Of a stretch of DNA of 64,000 nucleotides, positions 11,470-24,217 are shown piece after piece. The first letter of the stretch is position 1. Each line of letters opens with the position of its first letter. The notes under the pieces were generated by a model. It was not told the origin of the DNA and did not search any database. It saw nothing but the letters and a program-made list of their open reading frames with translations. The stretch spans positions 10,600,646 to 10,664,645 of the forward strand of contig OW804100.1 of the NCBI GenBank assembly GCA_942159475.1, in the 5' to 3' direction. This DNA is from Sthenelais limicola. Its lineage: Eukaryota > Annelida > Polychaeta > Phyllodocida > Sigalionidae. The position numbers and the translations under genes are program-made.

Positions 11470-12745
11470 TGATAGGCCTACTAAAAAGAAAAAGTAACCC
11501 CTAAACCGAGTTGGTTATATTTTATAGGCCTATTGCTTATTGGAAAATAAAGATAAGATAAGGTTAGCTACAAACAAGGAAATGTTTCTGTTATAGGCCT
11601 ACATCAACATTATTAAATTGTTGTCAAATATCAGACAAGAGTCAAGTAAATATTTTCTGGTGTAGAACATTGAAAGTATGGCAGTGAAATGATCCATTTG
11701 CAAGGAAGACGTCTAATAACTGGGTAAGCCCCTATAGGCTAGCTATATTATTTTTGTGAAAATGTACATTCCAATAAAATATTCTTGACATACCGTATGC
11801 CTATCTTTCCATAATTAGGCCTATAAAGGGTTGAAGTCTTTCACATTCAGATGTGATCCAAAGGTTTAGGCCTACCTCCATATTTGGCATAGTGTACCGA
11901 TTCAGAAAAGGATAAGTTCATTGTTGTCTATTTCTTTCTGTGACAAATTGCACGTGCGGGTATTGCTTTACACAAATGAATGCCTATAAATACCAGCAGG
12001 GAAAAGATCATTTATGGGAAATATTTAAAAATCAATTCGGTCCTAGGCCTACACTCGCGCACTTTGTTTTGGTAGGCCTACAGTAACGAAATATGACAAG
12101 ATTAGATTGGATTTTGTGGCAATCTTTTATTATTATTATTTAAAAAAATTATAGAGCTTTTTAATATTTATTTTTTAGGGCCTAAGCAATGCAATTCATT
12201 TTCCTTGAACAGAGTTCATATACACGGATCCAGGTACAATCGCACAATTCGTTAAACATCTCACAGTTTAAATTTAATGAGGTAGGCCTTATATAGACCT
12301 ATTTGAAGGGTAAAAAATACAATTGAGCCTTAGTCACACACATGATTTAAGGATAGGTCTATTCTGTCAAGTCGTCCTAAAAAAGAGGCATCATAACATA
12401 ACCTGCCACTGTAAACAATAGGTGCACCACCCTGAAACTATAGGCCTAGGCATAATAGGCCTAATCGTTTAAACGAAAGGCTTTTTTCTCCAGCATGATT
12501 CTGGCTGATACTGATTGTGATACAATCACAATCTATATCTAGGTCTAGGCCGATAGTATGGAAAATCAGAGATACTAATTGACAAAGCTTAATTGTAAGA
12601 TGATCAAGATCTCCCCTGTCATGAGTATCAATCACTCCTGTATAATAATGCCTGTACAGTGTGATCTATTACCGTGCCTGGCTGTGACTTGTGTAGCCGT
12701 GCTGTGATTCATCTCAGATGGGCTGTAGCCTAGTGTAGGCCTAAT
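11470..12745. repeat. Cluster of TAGGCCTA-type motifs
   Basis: I count eleven AGGCCT hexamers in about 1.27 kb, near 11474, 11526, 11595, 11817, 11868, 12045, 12074, 12284, 12442, 12457 and 12737. Most lie inside the palindromic octamer TAGGCCTA. About 0.3 would be expected by chance at equal base use. The spacing is irregular, so this is not a simple tandem array. It ends about 550 bp before the DLG start codon. Confidence 0.7.
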
Positions 12746-12949
12746 GAATGTGGGGCCAACGTAAAGCCATCCATGATCCAGGAAGAAGCAGCACGAAAGA
12801 TGTATGGCAATCACCAATAACAAGGACATTTTCGCGATCAAAGGTCTGAATTCGCATTAATTCCAACATTTAGAATGTAACTGGTAATGGAAATCCGTAC
12901 TGAAGCAATGCAGTTATGCACCGACCATCGCTAAACTCGAGCTTGTGTA

Positions 12950-13289
12950 TTGCTCTTGAATTATACGCCAAAACGAACGATCCCCACATCGCATATCACG
13001 TGACCAAACTTAGCCTGGCCATTCCGCCATATTGGAAGCGAAAGTTTACGCGCTGTCAAGCGAGTGTATTTGTGGTTTTGGCGTGTGGATTTTAGGGGCA
13101 GTGACCTCACCGAGGATAATTTTAGGGCCAAATCGGCAGAGAATCATATAATTCCATCGTGAAATCTGTCGGATCAGGGATCCGCCATTGAATTGTGGTA
13201 CGAACACAGGAGATCTAGGAGGGTACGGTATCTTTCTACGGAACCGAGCCGAGCTACATTCAAGTCCGGCGGCTGAAAAATAATTCAAG
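12950..13289 (+). promoter_or_regulatory. Probable promoter and 5' UTR of the DLG gene
   Basis: This stretch directly precedes the DLG start codon and is richer in CpG than its surroundings. It holds a YY1-like GCCATATT at about 13027, and a second YY1-like site (ATATGGCGG, about 13380) lies just inside intron 1. I see no TATA box. The transcription start and any upstream non-coding exon are not determined. Confidence 0.45.
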
Positions 13290-13308
13290 ATGCCGGTTCG
13301 CAAGCAAG
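13290..13308 (+). CDS. DLG1: DLG1/SAP97-type MAGUK, coding exon 1
   Basis: The exon reads ATG CCG GTT CGC AAG CAA G, giving M-P-V-R-K-Q plus the first base of the next codon, then the donor G|GTGATT at 13309. Vertebrate DLG1/SAP97 starts with the same six residues on its own short first coding exon, from family knowledge. The dangling G joins AT at the start of exon 2 to make Asp, exactly as in DLG1. This is the N-terminus of the L27-containing isoform; the palmitoylated alternative N-terminus of DLG4/PSD-95 type was not found. On its own a 19-nt exon would be unsupported; the assignment rests on its fit to exon 2. Confidence 0.9.
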
Positions 13309-15747
13309 GTGATTAAGGATATTTTTAAAATTCTAACCTTACAGACACATACTTTGATGTTTTGGCTGTCTATGTGTGAAATATGGCGGTAGCATGTGAA
13401 AATTTTCCATCTGAATTTGTGATTACATTGTGACTGGGGTTGTTGTCGTAGGGCTTTGACGGCAGTCAATGCGTCAGTCATCCATCGACTTGCCCGCTGC
13501 ATTCTCCGCCTCCTCCCGTCCCAGGACATCCCTCTCCCTTTCCTCCAGTGTCACCAGCAGGGATTTTAATTCAAGCTGTATACTCTGCTTATGGCTACTA
13601 CAAATGAAGGGTGTTTTTATTTTGGCATGTCATATCATCTCAAATAAACCCTGTAGTTCGCTAGCATCCAGTGATTTCCTCAATAACAAGCGGGATTCAA
13701 ACCAGTCAACGCACGGGTCCAACCCTCGCATTGATTGTAGGCCAAGTGAGGGATGTGGTATATGTCATGTTTCTTACCTGAACCGATTGTACACACACAC
13801 TATACCTGCTCTAAAGTATGTCACTCATAGACATAGTTGTAAGCTTCCCCGTTGACCCCATTTTTCGGTAGAGTGAGCGGGTCTATGAATACGCGAGGTA
13901 TTTCTGTCACACGCATCCACTGTTATTTCCCACGGTTGTAGCAGAAGTGCAGGTCTATATTATTGTGCCTATAATAATATAAAGCATAACCCCAAACCAT
14001 CCCCCTGGCAATGAACATACTCAAATAGCATGCTACTGAAATGCAAATCCTGTCATTATGTTCCTCCGATGTCTCCCTTCCATTAATTAAGCGGTTAATC
14101 CAGCTTTAAACTCTAATAATAATTACGGTACACAAAACAATATTATATTTAGAACGACTGAGTATTTTTTTGAAATTGTTCAAAATGGCATGTCAAATAA
14201 TATAGATCTGACCTAGGCATATTTCAAGTACTTTCAGTATAGGCTAATACTGTATGTGTGTATTGTGATAATATGGGGCGGTGGGGGCAAGGCCCGTTGT
14301 ACTAGACTGACTAGATGGTAATACTAGACTATATCTATGGAATGATACTAAATTATTGATATCCTGGCGCCTAAATAAGGGTAGGATACGCATGATTATT
14401 GTACTATCCGCTCCAGTTCAATATAATCCTCGATATGACGGGGATGGAAGGATTACCTGATGATACACCTTGCTGCTTGTGTTTAATTTTCTTAATCATT
14501 CCAGCAGGATGACCTGTTTAACATTCCGATGGAACAGGTGGTCACACAATAGTATAACAAAACATTGACGTCAATTATATGGCCTATTCGCTCCCCTTTA
14601 TGGACTTTATATGTTTCTATTATAGGACATACGCTAGGCATTCATATAATATCGTACACTACGGTATTTCGATGTGTATATATTAGCCATCGATAGCCTT
14701 ATATATTCGTTTCAGTGCGTCGTGTAACATGATTATGTCAACATTTCTAGTACGGTAATACATCTTCTAGGTTTTTTTTTTTTGTATTTTTTACCACATT
14801 TTTAGTCATATACAAGGTCCCTCGATTATCCCCGGGTTCTCTCTAAACAAAATCTCAGTAGGGCCTACCACCATGTGTAGTTGTAGATTTGTTAAATAAT
14901 ATGTTGCACATGTTCTCATGAGTCTTATCACGCGTACCGTATTTAGTTCATGAAATAAATTTAGCATGCTATCCTCGCGTAAACTCTAACCCCTGTTGAG
15001 TGGGTGCATGGGTCTCACTGCACGTAGCGAAAAAAGTTGCTGGCCAAGGGGTGTTCTGGAATATTGGGATGAATCATCGGCGCCCAAAGTATATCGCTAA
15101 GAATTATTAGGCCTATTAAATTCTAGTCAAACTCGGACGAATCGATTTACAGAACTGAAGACGATATTATATAAATTTAAGTGTAATTCAAAAGAATTGA
15201 AGTAAAGTGGCTCGCTCTTTAGACTAAGACCGAAGATACATTTTTTTTACCGGTACTTAAACAGATATTAAGAACAACTTTAAATCTGAGTAGAGAAAAA
15301 GTCCTAGTAGATATGCGTGTCTTATGTATATAGTGGCACTGACCTAATAACGTCTATTAATCATGACGTGTTCCACAAGCTTATAGGCTCACCGGGCCAG
15401 CATCCTAACCATACCTATGTACTACTAATGATCCTATATATAGCACAATGTATACCATAGGGACATATTTATAGGCAAATGTGACGGTAATTATTATGTC
15501 CACCCTTATTTTATATCCAATAAAGTGGATAGTCATTCATCCAAATTTGTTACCCATGTCTTTATTATTTTTCTTTTCGCATTTCCTACTCGTCCTACAC
15601 ATTGCCTTAAATCATGTTTTTATATTGTCTTGATTGTTTATATTATCATGTTATTTGTATGTGTATTGGCAGACAAATACTCCTAATAAATAAAAAATAA
15701 ATAAATTTTCCAGTATAACATGATTTTTTCCTTCTCTGTGTTGACAG
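13309..15747 (+). other. DLG intron 1
   Basis: About 2.4 kb between donor G|GTGATT and acceptor TTGACAG|AT, phase 1. A minus-strand coiled-coil-like frame lies inside it at 13474-13575. The last 200 bp before exon 2 are T/A-rich and hold an AATAAATAAAAAATAAATAAA stretch near 15682 that could be the tail of a retrotransposed element. Confidence 0.8.
13474..13575 (-). CDS. Possible 3'-terminal coding exon of an antisense gene (coiled coil)
   Basis: On the minus strand the frame runs from an acceptor-like TATACAG at about 13582-13576 to TGA at 13474-13476. It encodes about 33 residues rich in L, E, R and K with heptad-like leucines (...LKSLLVTLEERERDVL...) and ends SMDD. Composition and heptads look more protein-like than the overlapping plus-strand frame. 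The next in-frame stop is only about 14 codons upstream of the acceptor, so splicing is required. I do not recognise the family. If real, the 3' end of a minus-strand gene overlaps the 5' end of DLG. Confidence 0.3.
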   Translation of the reverse strand, partial: LELKSLLVTLEERERDVLGREEAENAAGKSMDD

Positions 15748-15879
15748 ATGCCCACAGGGCATTAGAACTCCTTGAGGATTACCATTCAAGACTTACCAAG
15801 CCACAGGATCGACCTTTACGAAATGCCATTGAGCGGGTCATCAGGATCTTCAAGAGCAGGCTCTTCCAAGCTCTTTTAG
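15748..15879 (+). CDS. DLG1: DLG1/SAP97-type MAGUK, coding exon 2 (L27 domain)
   Basis: 132 nt between TTCTCTGTGTTGACAG and GTGAGT. With exon 1 it encodes residues 7-50, beginning [16 protein letters not shown] and ending RLFQALL plus a first G base. This matches the DLG1 L27 domain (vertebrate N-terminus MPVRKQDTQRALHLLEEY, from family knowledge). L27 domains pair with partner L27 domains such as that of CASK and drive assembly of scaffolds at synapses and epithelial junctions. The next exon should start AT to complete Asp and continue with the rest of L27 (IQEFYE-like). I searched by eye and did not find it, so the variable region, the PDZ domains, SH3 and guanylate kinase-like domain lie outside the window. 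Confidence 0.94.
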
Positions 15880-18800
15880 GTGAGTTACGATGTATATGAC
15901 GTGTTACCTATGTAGCAGCAGATTGTCTTACCTTACAGAGGAGACATATGGTGTGAAGGTGTTTTATGGTTGCCTTCCCCTATGATCTATTGGAGACAGT
16001 TTCAGGTGCTGCAATATGTATACATTTATGGCAACCTAGTGCATACATAAAATCATCGGTCATATTCCACATCTTCAAAATGTACATTTAAAACAGAAGA
16101 GCCACACATGTGACAGTTTCATATAGTATATCAACATAGAATGTGGCAGAATGTGACTTGGTGGTCACTGTGAATAGATCTCGTTCTATGTTTTAACAAG
16201 TGTTCTCCCAATCACACACCAAGTCGATCCTTATTGTTCTACTACCTGCCAGGCATTCTTTGAGGCTTGGTGTATGTAGATGGTCGGTGCTAACTTTAGA
16301 TCAGGGTTATAATCGGGGTCGACTTTTAATTGGACACCCGTGTGTAACTAATCGTGGAACCGTACACATGTTGTGATATGGTAAGTGGGGCGGCGTCATG
16401 TTATCTTGACAGATAATTTGGGAATACATTAACATATTCCTGATACCATCAACACCCCCCTCCCCAATCCTTAATTCTAAGCACATGTGTTGCGATAAAA
16501 GTCCGAGGATATAATCTGAAAACGTTCACTGTTTTCACCCCTGTATTGCTTTTCCTCATTTTGTGATAGAAGGAAACTTGACAGCTGTCGAATCCTTGCT
16601 TGAATCTGAAAAGCGGTGTCCTTGAATAAAGCCGATCAACTATGAAACTGGAAGTTCCATCCCTTCATGTCTGGCTTGATTCTATGTTAATTGATTCGTA
16701 TGGATTTATTCTTGCAATTTCATTTGCTTATTGGATTGGCTCAAATGTGGCTTTCACACGCACGTTGAGTTGACGATGAGACAGAGAAGACACTTATGTG
16801 CTGACTGATACCCCAACCCCTGCTTATTGGTGTTTATATGAGTAAGACGTCATGCCTCAGTAAATACCCTACTAACCTCCGACAGGGCATCATTCACAAC
16901 ACTGGGTAAAGTGCATTAGCACTTGTAGAAAACTTACCTATACTCCAGCCTCGTGTTTGAGAGAGGAGGAGGCGTGTATTATTTTGACTTGTTGGGCACT
17001 GCTCTGTGAATAGATTGTTTGTAAGAGCTGAGTTATGGAGATGTTTTAGAGCTGCTGTGAGCCATCAATAACACAAGATTAGTGTGGGATATTGATGTTA
17101 AACATTGCCCAATAAATAAGTGCCTGTCAACGGTGTGAATGAAAAATCAATATAACAGCATATTTACCAAAACACCTCCACTCAATGCTCGAGTGGGTAT
17201 TAAAAATCTCTTAACTGCTCTTATCTCTTAATAATATTTTCAAAATTTGAGTACAAGCCTGTTGCAGTCATAATCCTGTAAGCAGCCATTCATGTCAGTC
17301 TCCATGGGGACGAGGAACAGACATCGAGGTATTCTAAAAATCGATTCATAAATGAAAACAATTAAACATGAAAGTGTTGATGCATCAGTTCTACATTTTC
17401 GAAACAATTTTTTCATTTGGCTTTCCCCCTCACCTCTCCGATGTGTATTACTGCCATCCTTTCTGCAATACTGCACATATATTCTGCTTCAATCGTTTAA
17501 GGGATGCCAGGCAAGGTTACTTTCTCGCCCATTTCTCTGTTTATCATGCAATCTCTCATAAGAAATAAAACGACATTGCGAATTCATGCACAACTCAGTA
17601 ATTCCTAAGAAATCCGTGAGCACCATGCAATCGTATTTATACGGATAAGATTTCCCTTCAAAAAGTCTGAGACTATTTCCCAGGGGAGCCTGCAGTGTGT
17701 ATCGACGACGCAATCCTGGCAATAGTAACCTCCCAAAATAACAACCCCCGCCATTTGTAGCCAATCCCCAGGTATCATCATATTCTACCTTGCTCCTGTA
17801 TATAGCCATTGAGACATTACCTCTCGATGAAGCAATCATACAATTACCGGTACACTCAAAGTGACTCGTGTCAAGTCTTTTAATATTCAGTTGGGAGTCA
17901 GCAAGTTATTGCTTCCCGGAAAAAACCCACTTTTGATTGCGTCATGAACGAAAAACAAAAGACGTAACTTAGGAATCATTTTTAAATCCATGACAGCGAT
18001 CGATAAAAGCCTCTTCCTACTTGTTAACTCATTTATGAATCGCACCGCTCGTCCATGATTAATATCCTCTGGGCTTCGATCTTTAAGTTGCGTAAACGTG
18101 GAAAGAAGTTTTTTTCCGGCTATGTGAACCTCTAAAATGACAGATAAGCAATTAGTCTGTGTTGATTAATCATCGGATATGAACTGTTAACATAGATTGT
18201 GTCATATGCCAAAAAGTACCTCCAAGCATTTGGCCGACCGTTCTACTTCTCATTGTGTCAGGGTTGATATTGAGTGCTCGAATCCGAGGTTTATTCTTTA
18301 ACACAGGTGATAAACCTTTCTCCCCATGTCCATGGTTCCCACACCATGTGAATATCAATTAAATATTAGATATTCATATCATTCGTCTTCTGGCTATTTG
18401 GGACAAGAATCATTGGGCTTAATGCAATGAAAATTCTATTGAATTTCGGTTGCAATTGAATTTCCATTTTGAGACGGGCCTCCTCTCCCTCAGCCGACCC
18501 TCTCACACTTTCCTGTGCTTGTTGGACGTCGAGGAGATTTTATTAGTTGATTTACCTTTTTTCCTGAACCCCCACCCGACCCAGACTTAGCTAATTGTTG
18601 TACCAGTTTGCTGTTCAGGTGTAGGCCAGATTCCCACTTTGATTAATGTGAATAATTGATAAGTTGAAAGCTTACTATTAATTGGAGATGCTGTTCTGTA
18701 ATCAATGGATCTAATTATAGAAAGTTCAGCATCCTTCCATGCCTTAATATGGTCCAATATGAAACCGTATGGAGCCATGGAAAATAGACCTCGGATGAAT

Positions 18801-19397
18801 CAATTCTCGAAAGGAATGAAATAGTGATAGGGACAGTAAGGGTGGGAGGCTGCCGTAAGGGGACGCTGTAAGGCGGGGAAAAGGTACAAGGAGGGGGCGA
18901 TGTTTCCGTATTTTAGTGATCAATAAAGGGATAAGACAAGGGCTGGGTTGAATATCTAAATTTCGAGCTATAAAGAGATGGAGGAAGACAGATGGAAATA
19001 GAAAAGGAAATGAAGTTGTTCGTTCTTAGAAACTAAGTGAGAGGGAAGTAGAGTAATAGGTGTTGGGTGAAGACTCGATGAAGAGTGTTAGCATCGGAGT
19101 GAAATAAATGGCCTCATGGGAGTTAAGGAAGGGGAGCATGTCAGACGGTGGACAGGCACACATTATCATCCTAATAGATTGTCTAATTACTCCACTCATT
19201 TGTAAACCTAAGTGTTCGAATTTGTAAGCTATGCATATACTGCACCGATGGTTTTTCCATTTTTTATAAATTATAATTCAATGTTTCGCTTCAGAGTTTT
19301 AACAATACTTCGAATCTCAAAATTCAGTATCATTGTGAGATTATTGATACAGCAGGGTAGATAGGTATGTGTGTGTGGGGGTGGTGAGTCCGTGTGT

Positions 19398-19423
19398 GGT
19401 GGGTGGGTGGGTGGGTGGGTGGG
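19398..19423 (+). repeat. (GGGT)n tract, G-quadruplex motif
   Basis: Six consecutive GGGT-type repeats form the canonical G3N1 quadruplex pattern. In the DLG transcript it would be an RNA quadruplex in intron 2. Confidence 0.85.
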
Positions 19424-22400
19424 AGAAGGGAAAGGAGAAAGGGAAAAGTGAGATGGAGAGTTGGGTGAAGACTTGACTGAAGAAAAGAATGTGCAATGTG
19501 TTTGGAATGGATGGCGTGATTTGAAAACCTTGTAATATTGCATGTTGAGAAGCTTCCACGCTTGGTTTGTTGCTGCAGACTGGATTTACTATTGACATTG
19601 AGAGCGAGATTGATTTTAAGAGCTTTTCGCTAACAATTCTAATAACACCTAGTGTTATTACGATTGATTGATCCTAAAATCTTCATAGACTTGGTTAGAC
19701 GCTGGTATGCGGAGGTAATTCCCAGACCAGTAGATGCTATTCCTAGTAGTGGTGGAAGTGGTTTTGAGAGAGGCGTAGAAGAATCCCATTAGACGACTAG
19801 AAAATTCTGGCATATACTCGGAGCCAGTCAAATGGAGATGAGTGAGGAGAGATGATAATCAGAGGAGTTTAAGAATTAGTGCTGGAATTTGAAATTAGCC
19901 GGGGAAATATTTCTTAGTTTGAACCGCGAACAAGGCTAGTATCCTGGTTATTGAATCTCACGCGAGGGAATGAAATCCGTGCGTAAGATATTCATTATAG
20001 TCCCATAAATTGTTTGGCACAAAATGGGCACCAACGAAATAGTTTTTCAAGTTTCACTCTAGTCAACAATAGGCAGCTGTCCATGGCAAGTGTCAATTTT
20101 CTATCACATCAACTCCTACGCTGGAATGTCACTATTAAATGATTCAATACTTGCCTAGCCCAAATCTTGTATGTGGGAACTGCTCAAGGTTGGCACTGCC
20201 TGTAAGTGTAGGGCCTCTCCATAATTGAAATGGGGAAGCGCCGATGAAGGTTGTGGCTCCGATGATGAAAGCAAGGCATAAATCTCAGAAAGTTATTTTG
20301 CTTTCGCTGCAATTTCTCTATATCCGTCGTTATCTTATCTCTCTTTTTTTTACATGTAAGACGTTGAAGTTGCTAGTCCACATTTCTAATCTATGCTCAG
20401 AACTCAAGTTGGATGGTGTGTAGCAAAGTCTTTTCATGGTAGATTTGTAATAAAAATATACCCAGAACTTTGCTATTAGGGTATGAATATCTTAGATAGA
20501 TTTGTTTTAACTCAATAGCATTTTGGCAATTATAATTTTCTGTGAACAAGACGAATAGTATTTTTTTTAAATAATAAAAGATCTGCGACTTGAAACAGAT
20601 AACTGTTATCTGGCTCTGTATCGCTCTGTATCGCTCTGTATGCAGGTATTTGTTGTCAATGGCATTCTTTCACTAATGTGAACAACATGGCGGCACATTA
20701 CATGACTTGGGCGAAGGAAACTGTACAGAGCCTGCGTTTGACATATTCCATGTGTTGATGGACTCTTTGCAGAAACGATAGATGATATATGTCTTCGCTC
20801 ACTAACCCATTTTAATTCTTCTCCTATTGCCTTTATTGGGTTTCATATTGGAAATGTATTTAAATTAATTCAATTGACCCAGGAATATTCTAGCGTCTCT
20901 TATTCCACCCTGACACATTAATGACGTAATATAATACCAGTGGCTTATTTGATTTATATGACTTGCCAAGTAAATTGTATATTACCCTTGGATGGAATAC
21001 AACCATACTTATAGTACTTAGTAACCTCCATGTATTCGTATCTATTCGTGATAATTGATTTCTTTTCTCTCACAATTCGCCCTGCTTTTTGTTGTATAGG
21101 ACATGACACTTTATGTCGAAGGTATTAATCGCTACGTGACAACATTTCAGCGTGTGACAGGGACTCAAATAAAAATACCAATGTTGCACGTTGCCATGTT
21201 AACCGTGGAATCTTGGTAGTACTCATGTTGCCTACCATCTGACACACACCAGCCCGAGCTCGTATGCTCTGCCCCAATTTCACCTTACCACGCAAAAGGC
21301 AATTTTAGATATTTTAGATAAAAAGGATGATTATGAAAGTATCATTTAGGTCTCATATGTACTATATAATGTTAGCGATACATGCACGAACGTGGCGTTT
21401 GTGTAAGATATATGTCCAAATGGTTAAAAAGTTACATGATTTAAAACATGACAATAATGCACCATCGTACCGATGGTGAAGTCATTAAAAGAGTAGCATG
21501 TAACTTCATACAACAGTTATACTTAGATCTGTATTTAGTGGGTATTCAGCCTTTTGGACGAGTGGGGAGGGGCGGTGGGCGGAGCATCACGAACCATTTT
21601 AAAATTCCAAATACTGTATACATTGAGGCCCATAACATGAACGCTAGAACCTGAATACATTTACATGATGTTTAACATTGTTGCTAGTTGTGGTTGTATC
21701 AATATACATTTCCATTGCTGGCATTAAATAGTGCCTGAGAGTAAACACAAAGTCTCTAGCTTATGCAGGCTCAGGTCTGAGGAAACATCAAGTTCCGCCT
21801 TTTAACATAGCAGTGCATTAGTCATCGACGTCATATTAGCTTTCTCGCAGTACTCAACACTTCCACATCAATCGGATTTTTTGTATATGTATCTAAATAT
21901 CTGTTTGGTGAGGATGTCAGGGCGGGGCTACTAAAGCTTCGATACAAAAAAATGGATAATCTAATTTCCCTTTTTCATTGTTTCGTGAACTGTATTGGAG
22001 TTGTGCCTATCTTTAGAAATGTGAAGAGTTATACTGATTACCGTGTTACTAGATTCCGATAATCCATGATCATACATGGTTATATTTATCTGTTGATAAG
22101 ACCACATAGATGTATTGATAACGCTCCACACCTAGTCAACCGAGAGACTTTTATAACCTACTTGCCTTTCTATAACTAGAAACCTGGTATGACTTGACCG
22201 TTTGGTAAATTCACATGTTATATTGATATATATAGTTTAACTTTCATTGAAAAGGGAGCATAAGGTTGGCCTTGATTTCATTTAGGAGCTGGGCTAATCG
22301 ATTTCTTTGCAGGGGAAAGATTCGTGTGTAGGTGGATCTTTGAGAGTTGTAAATAATGGCGAAATAAACATCCCATACATTATATGAATCCAATCTTGGA

Positions 22401-24000
22401 GGGTGTAAATGCATAGGTCTACACTATGTCTCAGTTTACAATATGTCTACACTATGTCTCAGTTTATTGATATTGCAAGAGATGGGTGCCCTGAAGGACT
22501 ACTATAGATATTCTATTCCCGATTGAACTTGAGAATCACTTACTATTTGTCAACCGTGAGCCACAAATCAGATTGTGTTTGATCTTTAGGGACGGTATGA
22601 ATAAATGATTTCTATTCATACGTAAAGCGTCTACGCTAGTTCATGCCATTGTTTACATGGTGTCTCGTACTCTAGTATTGCTTGTAGACTTCTATTTGTG
22701 ATGACAGTGCCTTATTATGATCGATCAAATATCAATACATAGCTAAATTATCACTGCAAACTTTGCTGCAGGGCTGGTAGTTATTGGTAGATGATTATAT
22801 AACCGAGAGATTGATTAAAGCAGAGGTTTTAAGATGTGGGTGGGTGTATATGTGAGCACCAACACTGCTCATCCGGCGATGGCATCAGGATTTTGGCACC
22901 GTGCCAAGATTACCTAGATGGTCTGCTTTTGAGCTAAGTATGATGATTATTAATGTTTTCCTTCCCGACGTGGTATTTATTCCGGTGCTACGTTTTGAAT
23001 CCATTATGGAAATTGCTGGTCCCGCAATATACGTTTTGGATTGCAATTCCATCTGTTGGGAATTGGAGTTTGATGAATTTATCCATCCATGTTAGGCTCC
23101 TTCGTATCATCCTGTAATCATACATGGTAAACATGCCTTGCTATAATGCCGCCCTAATACCATGCCTCCATTACCTCAATTTCATTGTGATGGACACAAT
23201 TCAATCTTAAATGTTTTCTGCAATACTTCCTCTGTGAGGAAGTTCAAATTGGATATCATCCCACTGAGGTGATAGTAACTAACACAAGCTCAAGCTAAAG
23301 AGCAGGACCACATACACACATATGTATCCAACGTATGGAATTAAAATGTAAATATTCGCTTTTCGATGTCCAATATCGAAATAGTAGGCTCAATTATCAG
23401 TTATACAACTCTTGTACCTAGAAGATATATCGATCTTCTTACATTTAAGATGTCACGTCGTTAGAATGGTATTTAGTATGTGTTATATATAGTGTATGCC
23501 GTTTTAAAAGTAACTTGAGATTGCTTTACACGAATGGATTACTAGCAAATTGACCCCATGATGCTTCGCCTGCACCATTTTACCATTTTCTCCATAGTGA
23601 GATCGACAACCGATATTTCAACCTTCCACGTGTTCAAACGAGTTATAATTGCGAGTTATTAATAGAAAACCTGCCTATGAACTTGCCTGTGATAAGCAGG
23701 AATATTGGTGGATAACATTAGGGTTGGCTTGTGAGTCGTACAATCAATAGTTCCCTTCTATTGCTAAGCTCTGGTGTTGCTACTTAACTAATTAACTGCA
23801 GGGTTCATAAGTAAGAGTCGGGACGTGATTACATCATTCTCCATTATTCATCCCCAGAAGGTATTCACTCCACTATGTGCCTTTATGTGGATTAATAATA
23901 AGTTTGGCAGTGTCTTGTAATGACTAGTCACGTTTCTCTTTAAGACTCTTCGTTATATTTTACTTCATTTACATTTAAATCAAATTTACCAAAGTAGACA

Positions 24001-24217
24001 CATTCTTTTTCTCTCTGTCCGTCTCTCTCTCTGGCTGTCGCTCTGGGTCACTCTCTCTTTCGCTCTCGCTGTCTTTCTCTCTCTCTGACCCCCCCCCCCC
24101 CCCCCTCTCTGTCTCTGTCTGTCTCTCTCTCTCTCTGTCATTCTGTCTGTCACTCTCTGACTCTTGTCTCTCTATGTCTCTCCCTCTCTCTCCCTCTCTC
24201 TCCCTCTCTGTTTATCT
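24001..24217 (+). repeat. CT-rich microsatellite with a poly-C run
   Basis: About 215 bp of (CT)n, CTGT and CCCTCT variants with a C17-like run at 24088-24104. No coding potential. Confidence 0.9.

Noticed and set aside
13469..13855. Plus-strand frame of 128 codons in DLG intron 1
   Set aside because: It overlaps the more protein-like minus-strand frame, shows no motif, and begins inside an intron without a supporting acceptor.
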